This document shows positions 18,746 through 27,829 of a stretch of 64,000 nucleotides of DNA, one piece after another (the stretch's first letter is position 1; each line of letters starts with the position of its first letter). A program made the translations under genes and the position numbers. Under the pieces are notes generated by a model. That model was given only the letters and a program-made list of their open reading frames with translations. It was not told where the DNA came from and searched no databases. Where the stretch lies: assembly GCF_021601385.1 (NCBI RefSeq), contig NZ_BQHO01000012.1, positions 62,001-126,000 of the forward strand, read 5' to 3'. Origin of the DNA: Pseudomonas parasichuanensis. GTDB taxonomy: Bacteria; Pseudomonadota; Gammaproteobacteria; Pseudomonadales; Pseudomonadaceae.

Positions 18746-19750
18746 ATGACTGATCTACCGATCGAAGGTTTCACGACCATCAACGAAGGCGCGGCGATGG
18801 TCCTGCTGGTGGACGATCAGGCAATGATCGGCGAAGCGGTGCGCCGTGGCCTGGCCCATGAAGAGAACATCGACTTCCATTTCTGTGGCGACCCGCACCA
18901 GGCGGTGGCCCAGGCCATGCGGATCAAGCCCACGGTGATCCTCCAGGACCTGATCATGCCGGGCCTCGATGGCCTGACCCTGGTGCGCGAGTACCGCAAC
19001 AACCCGGCCACCCAGGACATCCCGATCATCGTCCTGTCGACCAAGGAAGACCCGCTGGTCAAGAGCGCGGCCTTTGCCGCCGGGGCCAACGACTACCTGG
19101 TGAAACTCCCCGACACCATCGAGCTGGTGGCGCGCATCCGCTACCACTCGCGCTCGTACCTGACGCTGCTGCAGCGTGACGAAGCCTACCGCGCCCTGCG
19201 CGTGAGCCAGCAGCAGTTGCTCGACACCAACCTGATGCTGCAGCGGCTGATGAACTCCGACGGCCTGACCGGGCTGTCCAACCGCCGTCACTTCGACGAG
19301 TACCTGGAGCTGGAGTGGCGTCGGGCCATTCGCGAGCAGCAGCAACTGTCGCTGCTGATGATCGATGTCGACTACTTCAAGGCGTTCAACGACAGTTTCG
19401 GCCATCTGGCCGGCGACGAGGCCCTGCGCCAGGTGGCGGAAGCCATCCGCGGCAGCTGCTCGAGGCCCAGCGACCTGCCGGCGCGCTACGGTGGCGAGGA
19501 GTTCGCCCTGGTGCTGCCCAACACCTCGCCTGGCGGGGCGCGGCTGGTCGCCGAGAAGCTGCGCCAGACCATCATGGCGATGAGCATCGCCCACAGCATG
19601 CCTGAACCTGGCTCCAGCCTGACCGTGAGCATCGGCCTGGCCACGCAGACCCCAAGCGTTGGCAGCCATTGCCGGCAGCTGATCTCGGCGGCGGACAAGG
19701 GGCTGTACCAGGCCAAGAACAACGGCCGTAACCAGGTGGGGATCGCCTGA
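18746..19750 (+). CDS. wspR: Response-regulator diguanylate cyclase WspR
   Basis: 334 aa. A receiver domain with Asp68 ([13 protein letters not shown]) is joined by a helical stalk (about 140-175) to a GGDEF domain with an intact active site GGEEF (249-253). An inhibitory I-site RPSD (240-243) lies five residues upstream of it. When phosphorylated by WspE it makes c-di-GMP and promotes biofilm. It lies 51 bases after wspF. All catalytic and feedback residues are present. Confidence 0.95.
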   Translation: MTDLPIEGFTTINEGAAMVLLVDDQAMIGEAVRRGLAHEENIDFHFCGDPHQAVAQAMRIKPTVILQDLIMPGLDGLTLVREYRNNPATQDIPIIVLSTKEDPLVKSAAFAAGANDYLVKLPDTIELVARIRYHSRSYLTLLQRDEAYRALRVSQQQLLDTNLMLQRLMNSDGLTGLSNRRHFDEYLELEWRRAIREQQQLSLLMIDVDYFKAFNDSFGHLAGDEALRQVAEAIRGSCSRPSDLPARYGGEEFALVLPNTSPGGARLVAEKLRQTIMAMSIAHSMPEPGSSLTVSIGLATQTPSVGSHCRQLISAADKGLYQAKNNGRNQVGIA

Positions 19751-19779
19751 TCGGGGCTCTTCACGCTGAAGCCATACCC

Positions 19780-19882
19780 TGTAGGAGCGGCCTTGTGCCG
19801 CGAAGGGCCCGGGATCTAAGTGTCAACGCCGCTACCGCCGGGGCCGCTTTGCGCCCCTTCGCGGCACAAGGCCGCTCCTACA
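19780..19882. repeat. REP pair downstream of wspR
   Basis: A perfect 28-bp inverted repeat (19780-19807 with 19855-19882) of the TAGGAGCGGCCTTGTGCCGC type encloses 47 bases. It separates wspR from prfB. Confidence 0.85.
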
Positions 19883-19959
19883 GACGGATCTGCCGCCATG
19901 GCGCGGACTCGGTTATACTCGCGGGCTTTTCACCGAATTCGCACGAGAGCTGCCCGCCC

Positions 19960-21055
19960 ATGGAAATCCAACCGATCCTGAACACCATCAAGGACCTCAC
20001 CGAGCGTTCCCAGTCTATTCGGGGGTATCTTTGACTACGATCACAAGCATGATCGTCTGGTCGAAGTAAACCGCGAGCTGGAAGACGCCGCCGTCTGGAA
20101 CAAGCCCGAGTACGCCCAGGCCCTGGGCCGCGAGCGCGCCATGCTGGCGCAGGTCGTCGAAACGCTCGACAAGCTGGCCAATGGCCTGGGCGACTGCAAG
20201 GACCTGCTCGACATGGCCGTCGAGGAAGGTGACGAAGGCGCCGTCAGCGATGTCGTGACCGAGCTGCAAGGGCTGGAGGAATCCCTCGCCCTGCTCGAGT
20301 TCCGTCGCATGTTCAGCGGCGAGATGGACCCGAACAACGCCTACCTGGACATCCAGGCCGGCTCCGGCGGCACCGAGGCCCAGGACTGGGCCAACATCCT
20401 GCTGCGCATGTACCTGCGCTGGGCCGACAAGCGTGGCTTCGACGCCACCATCATCGAGCTGTCCGAAGGTGAAGTCGCCGGCATCAAGGGTGCCACCGTG
20501 CACATCAAGGGCGAGTACGCCTTCGGCTGGCTGCGCACCGAGATCGGCGTGCACCGCCTGGTGCGCAAGAGCCCGTTCGACTCCGGCGCGCGTCGCCACA
20601 CCTCGTTCTCGGCGGTGTTCGTCTCGCCCGAGATCGACGACAAGGTCGAGATCGAGATCAACCCGTCTGACCTGCGCATCGACACCTACCGCTCCTCCGG
20701 CGCGGGCGGCCAGCACGTCAACACCACCGACTCGGCGGTGCGTATCACCCACGTGCCGACCAACACCGTGGTGGCCTGCCAGAACGAACGTTCCCAGCAC
20801 GCCAACAAGGACACCGCCATGAAAATGCTGCGGGCCAAGTTGTACGAGCTGGAAATGCAGAAACGCAACGCCGCCTCGCAGGCCCTGGAAGACAGCAAGT
20901 CGGACATCGGCTGGGGCCACCAGATCCGTTCCTACGTGCTGGATGACTCGCGTATCAAGGACCTGCGTACCGGCGTTGAGCGCAGCGACTGCCAGAAGGT
21001 GCTTGACGGCGACCTCGACGAGTACCTGGAAGCGAGCCTCAAGCAGGGGCTGTAA
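19960..21055 (+). CDS. prfB: Peptide chain release factor 2, with programmed +1 frameshift
   Basis: 364 aa after frameshifting. The first frame runs from ATG 19960 for 24 codons to an in-frame TGA at 20032-20034; translation then shifts +1 and continues at GAC (20033). The slippery site CTT-TGA-C is preceded by the internal SD-like run GGGGG, the classic RF2 autoregulatory arrangement. RF2 reads UGA and UAA; when it is scarce, ribosomes pause at the UGA and shift. The second frame contains the stop-recognition motif SPF ([11 protein letters not shown]) and the GGQ motif ([13 protein letters not shown]). lysS follows, as in many proteobacteria. Confidence 0.97.
20020..20035 (+). promoter_or_regulatory. 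RF2 programmed frameshift site
   Basis: CGGGGGTATCTTTGAC holds an SD-like G-run three bases before the CTT slippery codon, then the in-frame TGA and C. It matches the conserved RF2 recoding signal. Confidence 0.95.
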
Positions 21056-21076
21056 ACCGCACACCACCGCCGCATT

Positions 21077-21097
21077 ACCGGGCCTTTGCCCGGTTTT
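21077..21097 (+). terminator. Terminator-like hairpin after prfB
   Basis: ACCGGGC-CTTT-GCCCGGT followed by TTTT, between prfB and lysS. Confidence 0.7.
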
Positions 21098-21148
21098 GCG
21101 TGCCCTGCCCGACAGGGGCAACGAACACCTGATGGAAAGAATGACGAC

Positions 21149-22651
21149 ATGAGCGACCTCAAGACCGAATCGCAAGACCTGCAACAGGAAGAAAACGCCC
21201 TCATCGCGCTGCGCAAGGAAAAGCTTGCCGCCGAGCGCGCCAAGGGCAATGCCTTCCCCAACGACTTCCGTCGCGACAGCTACTGCAACGACCTGCAGAA
21301 ACAGTACGCGGACAAGACCAAGGAAGAGCTGGAAGCAGCCGCGATCCCGGTCAAGGTGGCTGGCCGCATCATGCTCAACCGTGGCTCGTTCATGGTGATC
21401 CAGGACATGACCGGTCGCATCCAGGTCTACGTCAACCGCAAGACCCTGTCCGAGGACACCTTGGCCGCGGTCAAGACCTGGGACCTGGGCGACATCATCA
21501 GCGCCGAAGGCACCCTGGCCCGTTCCGGCAAGGGCGACCTGTACGTCGAGATGACCAACGTGCGCCTGCTGACCAAGTCGCTGCGCCCGCTGCCGGACAA
21601 GCACCACGGCCTGACCGACACCGAGCAGCGCTACCGCCAGCGCTACGTCGACCTGATGGTCAACGAAGAAACCCGCCACACCTTCCGTGTGCGCTCGCAG
21701 GTGATCTCGCACATCCGCAAGTTCCTCATCGAGCGTGACTTCCTCGAAGTCGAAACGCCGATGCTGCAGACCATCCCCGGCGGCGCCGCGGCCAAGCCGT
21801 TCGAAACCCACCACAACGCACTGGACATGGCCATGTTCCTGCGTATCGCCCCGGAGCTGTACCTCAAGCGCCTGGTGGTCGGTGGTTTCGAGAAAGTCTT
21901 CGAGATCAACCGCAACTTCCGTAACGAAGGCGTCTCGACCCGGCACAACCCCGAGTTCACCATGCTCGAGTTCTACCAGGCCTACGCCGACTACAACGAC
22001 AACATGGACCTCACCGAAGAGCTGTTCCGCGAGCTGGCACAGCTGGTGCTGGGCAGCACCGACGTGCCGTACGGCGACAAGGTGTTCCACTTCGGCGAGC
22101 CGTTCGTGCGCCTGTCGGTGTTCGACTCGATCCTCAAGTACAACCCTGAGCTGACCGCTGCCGACCTGCAGGATGTCGACAAGGCCCGCGCCATTGCCAA
22201 GAAAGCCGGTGCCAAGGTGCTCGGCCATGAAGGCCTGGGCAAGCTGCAGGTGATGATTTTCGAAGAGCTGGTGGAGCACAAGCTGGAGCAGCCACACTTC
22301 ATCACCGAGTACCCGTTCGAAGTGTCGCCGCTGGCCCGTCGCAATGACGACAACCCGTCCGTGACCGACCGCTTCGAACTGTTCATCGGTGGCCGCGAGA
22401 TCGCCAACGCCTACTCCGAGCTCAACGATGCCGAAGACCAGGCCGAGCGCTTCCTGGCCCAGGTGGCCGAGAAAGACGCCGGTGACGACGAAGCCATGCA
22501 CTATGACGCCGACTTCGTTCGTGCCCTGGAATACGGCATGCCGCCGACCGCCGGTGAAGGCATCGGTATCGATCGCCTGGTCATGCTGCTGACCAACTCG
22601 CCATCGATCCGCGACGTGATCCTGTTCCCGCACATGCGTCCGCAGGCCTGA
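21149..22651 (+). CDS. lysS: Lysyl-tRNA synthetase, class II
   Basis: 500 aa from MSDLKTESQ. The N-terminal OB-fold anticodon-binding domain (about 60-170) includes [20 protein letters not shown]. The class II catalytic core has motif 1 ([15 protein letters not shown]), motif 2 ([25 protein letters not shown]) and motif 3 ([13 protein letters not shown]). It charges tRNA-Lys. It lies downstream of prfB and probably has partly shared transcription, interrupted by a hairpin. Confidence 0.97.
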   Translation: MSDLKTESQDLQQEENALIALRKEKLAAERAKGNAFPNDFRRDSYCNDLQKQYADKTKEELEAAAIPVKVAGRIMLNRGSFMVIQDMTGRIQVYVNRKTLSEDTLAAVKTWDLGDIISAEGTLARSGKGDLYVEMTNVRLLTKSLRPLPDKHHGLTDTEQRYRQRYVDLMVNEETRHTFRVRSQVISHIRKFLIERDFLEVETPMLQTIPGGAAAKPFETHHNALDMAMFLRIAPELYLKRLVVGGFEKVFEINRNFRNEGVSTRHNPEFTMLEFYQAYADYNDNMDLTEELFRELAQLVLGSTDVPYGDKVFHFGEPFVRLSVFDSILKYNPELTAADLQDVDKARAIAKKAGAKVLGHEGLGKLQVMIFEELVEHKLEQPHFITEYPFEVSPLARRNDDNPSVTDRFELFIGGREIANAYSELNDAEDQAERFLAQVAEKDAGDDEAMHYDADFVRALEYGMPPTAGEGIGIDRLVMLLTNSPSIRDVILFPHMRPQA

Positions 22652-22662
22652 GTGATCTGAAC

Positions 22663-22690
22663 AAGCCGCCTTTCGAGGCGGCTTTTTCTT
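22663..22690 (+). terminator. Intrinsic terminator of lysS
   Basis: AAGCCGCC and GGCGGCTT pair around a short TTTCGA loop and are followed by TTTCTT. Confidence 0.9.
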
Positions 22691-22718
22691 GCCTGTACAC
22701 TTGTATTGGCTGTACTGG

Positions 22719-22812
22719 CCCTTTCGCGGGTGAACCCGCTCCCACAGGGATTTGCACAGTTCCTGAGGGCTGTGGCGAACCCTGTGGGAGCGGGTTTACC
22801 CGCGAAGAGGCC
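22719..22812. repeat. REP pair downstream of lysS
   Basis: Inverted arms at 22719-22748 and 22780-22812 of the CCCACAGGG/CGCGGGTAAACCCGCTC type. Confidence 0.85.
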
Positions 22813-22847
22813 GGCACTGGCAAACCACTGTTTTGTGAGGTACTCCC

Positions 22848-23564
22848 GTGACACCCGCCATGCCCCCACAAGGCGCCGCCGGCATCGCCACCGCCGTCGC
22901 CGAGAGCGTGCAGTACCAAGGCCGCAAGACCGCCCGCCAGGGCAGCGAGCAGCGCCGCCAGCAGATCCTCGATGCCGCCATGCGCATCGTCGTGCGCGAT
23001 GGCGTGCGCGGTGTTCGCCACCGTGCCGTGGCCGCCGAGGCCGGCGTGCCGCTGTCGGCCACCACCTATTACTTCAAGGACATCCAGGACTTGCTGGCCG
23101 ATACCTTCGCCCAGTACGTCGAACGCAGCGCGGCCTACATGGCCAAGCTGTGGACCAATACCGAAGGCGTGCTGCGCCAGTTGCTGGCCCAGGGCGACGG
23201 CACGCCCGAGGCCCGGGCACGCCTGGCCGATGAAGTGGCGCGCATGCTGGCCGACTACGTCCTGCGCCAACTGAACAACCGCCGCGACTTCCTCATGGCC
23301 GAGCAGGCCTTCCGCCAGGAGGCGCTGCTGTGCCCACGCCTGGCCGAGCTGGTGCAGGCCCACGAGCAGATCCTGCTGCACGGCGCGCGCCAGATACTGC
23401 AGGTGGTCGGCTCGCGCCAGCCCGAGCAGGATGCCCAGATGTTGACGGCGATAATCGAGCAGATGGAATATCAGGGCCTGCTCAAGGACGTGAATGCGCA
23501 GGCCGATGAGCAGATGCTCGCTATCCTTGTCCGATACCTGCAGATGGTGCTGGCCTCGGCTTGA
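22848..23564 (+). CDS. TetR-family transcriptional regulator
   Basis: 238 aa. Residues about 34-85 form the TetR helix-turn-helix domain (RRQQILDAAMRIVVRDGVRGVRHRAVAAEAGVPLSATTYYF), preceded by a 30-residue extension. The C-terminal ligand domain (about 95-238) is helical and carries a conserved RRDFLMAEQAFRQE segment. The target and effector are unknown. It lies directly upstream of a lipoprotein gene on the same strand (29-base gap), which may be under its control. Confidence 0.88.
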   Translation: MTPAMPPQGAAGIATAVAESVQYQGRKTARQGSEQRRQQILDAAMRIVVRDGVRGVRHRAVAAEAGVPLSATTYYFKDIQDLLADTFAQYVERSAAYMAKLWTNTEGVLRQLLAQGDGTPEARARLADEVARMLADYVLRQLNNRRDFLMAEQAFRQEALLCPRLAELVQAHEQILLHGARQILQVVGSRQPEQDAQMLTAIIEQMEYQGLLKDVNAQADEQMLAILVRYLQMVLASA

Positions 23565-23593
23565 GCGGCGAACGAATCTTCAAGGAGAACCCG

Positions 23594-24142
23594 ATGAAAG
23601 CCTGGCGTGTGGTGTTGTTGACGTTGTCATTCCTCCTGCTGGGCGGTTGTCTGGTGGCCTTCCATGAACCACTGCCGAGCAACCAGGCCGCGCCCAAGGC
23701 GCTGCTCGGCAAGTGGAGCAGCAAGGACGCCTGGGGCGAGCCCCTGAAGCTTGTGATCAGCCGCAGCGGCGGCGATGCCTACAAGGCGGTGGCGACCGCC
23801 AAGGGCAAGGCCCCGCAAGAGTATGTGTTCACGGTGTCGCGCCATGGCAACCGCTGGTACATGTCGGCCGGCGTGCCCAAGCGGCTGGGGGGCAACTTCC
23901 TGATTGGCGGCTTCGATATCGTCGATGGCAAGGAACTGGTGGTCTACAACCTCGATGTCGAACAAGTGCAGCAGGCCGTCGAGAAGAAGGAACTGAGTGG
24001 GCGAAGCATCGAAGTCCCCGAAGAGAATGGCGAGGGTGTGTTGATCGACAGCCCGTCGGCGCGTGTGCTGGCGTACCTGGACGATCCGGCCAACTCCGAT
24101 CTGTTCGTCGAGGTGGCGCGCTTCCAGCGTTCCGGCAAATGA
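23594..24142 (+). CDS. Putative lipoprotein of unknown function
   Basis: 182 aa. A signal with lipobox LLGGC (Cys18) starts at the ATG preceded by AAGGAG. The mature part is a single compact domain (LLGKWSSKDAWGEPLKLVISRSGG ... RWYMSAGVPKRLGGNFLIGGFDIVDGKELVVYNLD), lipocalin- or calycin-like in its alternating pattern, but I do not recognise a named family. The C-terminus contains an SARVLAYLDDPANSDLF motif. Confidence 0.8.
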   Translation: MKAWRVVLLTLSFLLLGGCLVAFHEPLPSNQAAPKALLGKWSSKDAWGEPLKLVISRSGGDAYKAVATAKGKAPQEYVFTVSRHGNRWYMSAGVPKRLGGNFLIGGFDIVDGKELVVYNLDVEQVQQAVEKKELSGRSIEVPEENGEGVLIDSPSARVLAYLDDPANSDLFVEVARFQRSGK

Positions 24143-24149
24143 CCGTGTC

Positions 24150-24243
24150 GGCCTCTTCGCGGCTAAAGCCGCTCCCACGGGTGCAGTGCCAGGCCTGAGG
24201 GCTGCGAAACCGCTGTAGGAGCGGCTTCAGCCGCGAAGAGGCC
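24150..24243. repeat. REP pair upstream of the DUF1704 gene
   Basis: Inverted arms at 24150-24177 and 24216-24243 of the GGAGCGGCTTCAGCCGCGAAGAGG type. Confidence 0.85.
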
Positions 24244-24277
24244 GGTTCAGGTGTCTTGTTCTTGAAAGGAGTCCCCG

Positions 24278-25555
24278 GTGGACGAGTACCAGCAGACCAT
24301 ACGTACGTTGTCCGACCGCATCGTGGCCGCGCAAACCCCCATTCGGGTGCTCGATGCAGTGAAATGGGACGACGGCATCCGCCAAGGCTTCCTCAAGGCC
24401 AAAGGCAAGGAGCCGCCAGCGGTGGACCGGGCCTACTACCAGAACCGGCCCTTGTCGTTCGACTCCAGCGCGGTGAAGGCCGAGTTCCAGAGCATCGAGC
24501 GGGACATCACCCGCCAGCTTGGCCAGTTCAACCCGGTCGGGCAGATCATGCGGCGCATGTGCAAGGAGTACCGCATGGTGGTGCGCATGCTCGAAGCGCG
24601 CGGCACCGAAGACTTCGGGCTGATCTCCCAGGAGCTGTACGGCGCCGCCTCGGATGCGTTCCATGCCGGTGACCCGACCCTCGCCGACCTGGGGTTGATG
24701 CTCTCGGATTACCTGAACAACATCGACGGCCGTGGCGACCTCAAGGACGAGCCGAAAAACCTCACGGCCAAGGAAGCGGTGGAAATCCTCCAGCGCCGCC
24801 TGAACAAGGTATTCGGCGAGGCCGAGGAAACCATCCGGGTATTCGAGTCCGACGGCATCGTCGCCGACGCGGCGGCCGGCGCCGACTACATCAAGGTGCG
24901 CGCCGACGCGATGTTCAACAACCGCGACGTGCGCGCCCTGGAAGTCCACGAAGGCCTGGTGCATGTCGGCACCACCCTCAATGGCCTGAACCAGCCGATC
25001 TGTACCTTCCTGGCCAAGGGCCCACCCTCGTCCACGGTGACCCAGGAGGGCCTGGCGATCCTGATGGAAGTGATCGCCTTCGCCTCCTACCCCAGCCGCC
25101 TGCGCAAGCTTACCAACCGTACCCGGGCCATCCACATGGTCGAGGAGGGCGCGGATTTCATGCAGGTCTACGAATTCTTCCGTGGCCAGGGCTTCGAAAT
25201 GGGGCAGAGCTACAGCAACGCCAGCCGAGTGTTCCGCGGCTCGGTGCCCAATGGCCTGCCATTCACCAAGGACTTGTCCTACCTCAAGGGCTTCATCATG
25301 GTTTACAACTACATTCAGTTGGCCGTGAAGAAGGGCAAGCTGGAGCAAATCCCGTTGCTGTTCTGCGGCAAGACCACCCTTGAGGACATGCGCACGCTGC
25401 GCCAACTGGTCGAAGAAGGGTTGGTGGAGCCACCCAAGTACCTCCCGGAGCAGTTCCGCGACCTCAACGCGCTGTCGGCCTGGATGTGCTTCTCCAACTT
25501 CCTCAACCACCTGAGCCTGGACCGCATTGAAGCCGACTACGCGAACATTCTCTGA
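24278..25555 (+). CDS. DUF1704/MATCAP-family metallopeptidase-like protein (QEGLA motif)
   Basis: 425 aa, GTG start with AAAGGAG upstream. The protein is soluble, with no signal peptide. It carries HExxxH in LEVHEGLVHVGTTLNG (about residues 226-241) and the downstream TQEGLA motif with a second Glu, the zinc-site pattern of the DUF1704 family. Bacterial members are usually annotated as flavohemoglobin-expression-modulating QEGLA proteins. Eukaryotic members (MATCAP) are tubulin tyrosine carboxypeptidases. The substrate here is unknown. The 3' end overlaps the next gene by 29 bases, so the two are probably co-expressed. Confidence 0.85.
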   Translation: MDEYQQTIRTLSDRIVAAQTPIRVLDAVKWDDGIRQGFLKAKGKEPPAVDRAYYQNRPLSFDSSAVKAEFQSIERDITRQLGQFNPVGQIMRRMCKEYRMVVRMLEARGTEDFGLISQELYGAASDAFHAGDPTLADLGLMLSDYLNNIDGRGDLKDEPKNLTAKEAVEILQRRLNKVFGEAEETIRVFESDGIVADAAAGADYIKVRADAMFNNRDVRALEVHEGLVHVGTTLNGLNQPICTFLAKGPPSSTVTQEGLAILMEVIAFASYPSRLRKLTNRTRAIHMVEEGADFMQVYEFFRGQGFEMGQSYSNASRVFRGSVPNGLPFTKDLSYLKGFIMVYNYIQLAVKKGKLEQIPLLFCGKTTLEDMRTLRQLVEEGLVEPPKYLPEQFRDLNALSAWMCFSNFLNHLSLDRIEADYANIL

Positions 25556-26450
25556 CGCCTGCCGTCACCTCGCCTTCGGCCTCGGGCTGCTGCTGTTGAG
25601 TGGCTGCAGCAGCCTGCTGTTCTATCCCGAGCCCGGCCAGCCGTTCACCCCTGAGCGGGCGAAACTCGACTACCGCGATGTCACCCTGACCACCGCTGAC
25701 GGCGTGCGCCTGCACGGCTGGTGGCTGCCAGCCAAGGCCGGTGTCGAGGTCAAGGGCACGGTACTGCACCTGCATGGCAACGGCGGCAACCTGCCGGGCC
25801 ATCTGGGCGGCAGCTATTGGTTGCCGGAGCAGGGGTACCAGGTGTTGATGATCGACTACCGGGGTTACGGCCTGTCCCAGGGCAAGGCGACCCTGCCGGA
25901 GGTCTATGAAGACCTCGCGGCGGCCATGGCCTGGCTGGACCGCGCGCCCGAGGTGCAAGGCAAGCCATTGGTGCTGCTGGGCCAGAGCCTGGGCGGTGCG
26001 ATGGCCATCCACTACCTGGCGGCGCACCCGCAGCAGCGCGAGCGCTTCAGCGCGCTGGTGTTCGACGGTGTGCCGGCCAGTTATCGGGCGGTGGGCCGCT
26101 ATGCCCTCAGTACCTCGTGGATGACCTGGCCGCTGCAGGTGCCGCTGTCGTGGTTGGTGCCCGATGGCGACAGCGCGATCCGCTCCATCGCACAGCTGGC
26201 CAGCCCGCCGAAGCTGTTCTTCCACAGTATCGATGACCAGCTGGTGCCGCTGGACAACGGCATCCGCCTGTACCAGCAGGCGCCGCCACCTCGGGTGCTG
26301 CAACTGACCCGCGGCGGCCATGTGCAGACCTTCGCCGACCCGACCTGGCGCCAGGTGATGTTGCGCTTCCTGGACGACCCTACGCATTTCAATGGCCTGC
26401 GCCGCCTGGCCGAAGTCCCCAACTACCCTGACGAGAAGAACAAGCAATGA
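25527..26450 (+). CDS. Alpha/beta-hydrolase lipoprotein
   Basis: 307 aa with a TTG start inside the preceding gene. The lipobox LLSGC follows a hydrophobic stretch, so the protein is membrane-anchored. The hydrolase fold shows the oxyanion region LHLHGNGGN, DYRGYGLSQG, the nucleophile elbow GQSLGGAMA, an acid in SIDDQLVPLDNG and a catalytic His in TRGGHVQTF. It belongs to the YfhR/Bem46-like group of serine hydrolases; the substrate is unknown. No better start codon exists upstream of the signal sequence. Confidence 0.85.
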   Translation: MKPTTRTFSDACRHLAFGLGLLLLSGCSSLLFYPEPGQPFTPERAKLDYRDVTLTTADGVRLHGWWLPAKAGVEVKGTVLHLHGNGGNLPGHLGGSYWLPEQGYQVLMIDYRGYGLSQGKATLPEVYEDLAAAMAWLDRAPEVQGKPLVLLGQSLGGAMAIHYLAAHPQQRERFSALVFDGVPASYRAVGRYALSTSWMTWPLQVPLSWLVPDGDSAIRSIAQLASPPKLFFHSIDDQLVPLDNGIRLYQQAPPPRVLQLTRGGHVQTFADPTWRQVMLRFLDDPTHFNGLRRLAEVPNYPDEKNKQ

Positions 26451-26773
26451 GTGAAGAACGCAACGCCATCCCGCTGATCCTGACCGGTGTCGGCAGCATC
26501 ATCGTGACGGTGGGGGCCCTCTGGTACTACGGCTACCTGCATTTCGCCAAGCCTGAAGACGCCCTGTTGCTGCAGGACTTCACCATGCTCAAGACCATAC
26601 CGGGCGAGGACTACAAGGTCTCGCTGGACCCGGCGCCGCAGGTGGCGCAATGCCTGGATGGCGTGCTGGTGCTGTTCGACACCCAGCAGAAGGGCCTGAC
26701 CGGTGTGCTGGTGGACAACCGCAAGCGCGCGGTGCGCTGCATGGGCGAGGAGACGCCGCAGCAGGTGCAGTGA
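26447..26773 (+). CDS. Small single-span membrane protein
   Basis: 108 aa. One N-terminal transmembrane helix (AIPLILTGVGSIIVTVGALWYYGYL) is followed by a soluble domain with two Cys (CLDGVLVLFD; RAVRCMGEE). No known family is recognised. It overlaps the hydrolase stop by four bases (ATGA) and so is part of the DUF1704-hydrolase operon. Confidence 0.75.
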   Translation: MSEERNAIPLILTGVGSIIVTVGALWYYGYLHFAKPEDALLLQDFTMLKTIPGEDYKVSLDPAPQVAQCLDGVLVLFDTQQKGLTGVLVDNRKRAVRCMGEETPQQVQ

Positions 26774-26840
26774 GTTTCACATCTGCTGGCCGCGATGACG
26801 CTCCAAGCCATTGCGAGCAATTCTGTTGTGTCGTCTCTAG

Positions 26841-26937
26841 CGGCCTCATCGCCGGCAAGCCGGCTCCCACAGGGTTAGCGCTGAGCTGGGCGTCGGTGCG
26901 GTCGGTGTGGGAGCGGGCTTGCCCGCGAAGAGGCCGG
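26841..26937. repeat. REP pair in a convergent intergenic region
   Basis: Inverted arms at about 26841-26874 and 26905-26937 (GGAGCGGGCTTGCCCGCGAAG type), with some mismatches between arms. Confidence 0.8.
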
Positions 26938-26948
26938 TGCAGGCAAGA

Positions 26949-26975
26949 AAAACCCCGCCATCAAGGCGGGGTTTT
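26949..26975. terminator. Bidirectional intrinsic terminator
   Basis: AAAACCCCGCC and GGCGGGGTTTT pair around a 5-base loop between convergent operons. There is a T-run on both strands. Confidence 0.9.
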
Positions 26976-26993
26976 CACTTCAGACGGCAGGCC

Positions 26994-27791
26994 TTACTGC
27001 ACCTGGCTCACCGCCCGCGGCATCACCGGCTGGTTATCGTTGGAGATGGTCACCTCCACTCGACGGTTCTGCGCACGGCCGGAGTTGCTGCCGTTGTCGG
27101 CCACCGGATACTCCTTGCCGTAGCCCTGGGCGACGATGCGCGCAGGGTCCACCCCGGCACGCACCAGTGCCATGCGCACGCTACCTGCGCGGCGCTCGGA
27201 CAGGCTCTGGTTGTAGTTGGCCGAGCCAACGCTGTCGGTGTAGCCCTCGACGATCACCTTGCGCTCCGGGTTCTCCTGGAGGAACTGCGCCAGTTTGGTC
27301 ACGTTGGGGTAGGCACTGCTCTTGAGTTCGGCCTTGTTGAAGTCGAACAGTACGTCGCCGAAGGTCACCAGCGTGCCGCGGTCGGTCTGCTTGGCATTGA
27401 GGCTGTCCTGCAGCTTCTTGATCTGCGCGTCACGGGCATCGAGCTTGGCTTGGGCGCGTTGCGCGGCGGAGTTTTTCAGTTCGGCCTCGGCCGTGCGCAG
27501 GGTGATGGTCTGCTTGGCCACTTCGACACGCTGGTTGGTGAGGTAGGCGAGCTGGTCGACCTTCTTGCTGTCCTCACGCTCCATGTAGGCCTTGTCGGCC
27601 TTGTTCAGCCAGTCCTGGGCATCCTTGGTCTCGAGCGCGGCCACCTTGCTCGACTGTGGGTCGCTCTGCAGCGCCGAGAAGTTGGTGCGGGCCGATTCGA
27701 GGTTGGCGTTCGGGTCGTGGGAACAGGCGGCAAGGCCGACGCTCAGGGCCAGCAGGGCGGGAATCATGACGTAGTTGCGCATAGTGTTCAT
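26994..27791 (-). CDS. OmpA-family lipoprotein with DUF4398-like N-terminal domain
   Basis: 265 aa. The lipobox AAC (GLAACSHDP) follows the signal. Residues about 25-140 are helical and coiled-coil-like (NLESARTNFSALQ ... QRAQAKLDARDAQIKKLQDSL), resembling DUF4398. The C-terminal OmpA domain (about 145-255) has FDFNKAELKSSAYPNV, GYTDSVGSANYNQSLSERRA and GRAQNRRVEV. It probably links outer membrane and peptidoglycan. It is the second gene of a two-gene operon with the DUF4398 lipoprotein upstream (38-base gap). Confidence 0.9.
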   Translation of the reverse strand: MNTMRNYVMIPALLALSVGLAACSHDPNANLESARTNFSALQSDPQSSKVAALETKDAQDWLNKADKAYMEREDSKKVDQLAYLTNQRVEVAKQTITLRTAEAELKNSAAQRAQAKLDARDAQIKKLQDSLNAKQTDRGTLVTFGDVLFDFNKAELKSSAYPNVTKLAQFLQENPERKVIVEGYTDSVGSANYNQSLSERRAGSVRMALVRAGVDPARIVAQGYGKEYPVADNGSNSGRAQNRRVEVTISNDNQPVMPRAVSQVQ

Positions 27792-27829
27792 CCTTTGATC
27801 GTTAACGAAGGCTTGGGGGCGCGGCAGGC

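Noticed and set aside
20015-22633. 872-residue open frame on the minus strand across prfB and lysS
   Set aside because: It is antisense to two certain genes, has His/Gly/Val-rich composition typical of the mirror frame of high-GC coding DNA, and shows no domain.
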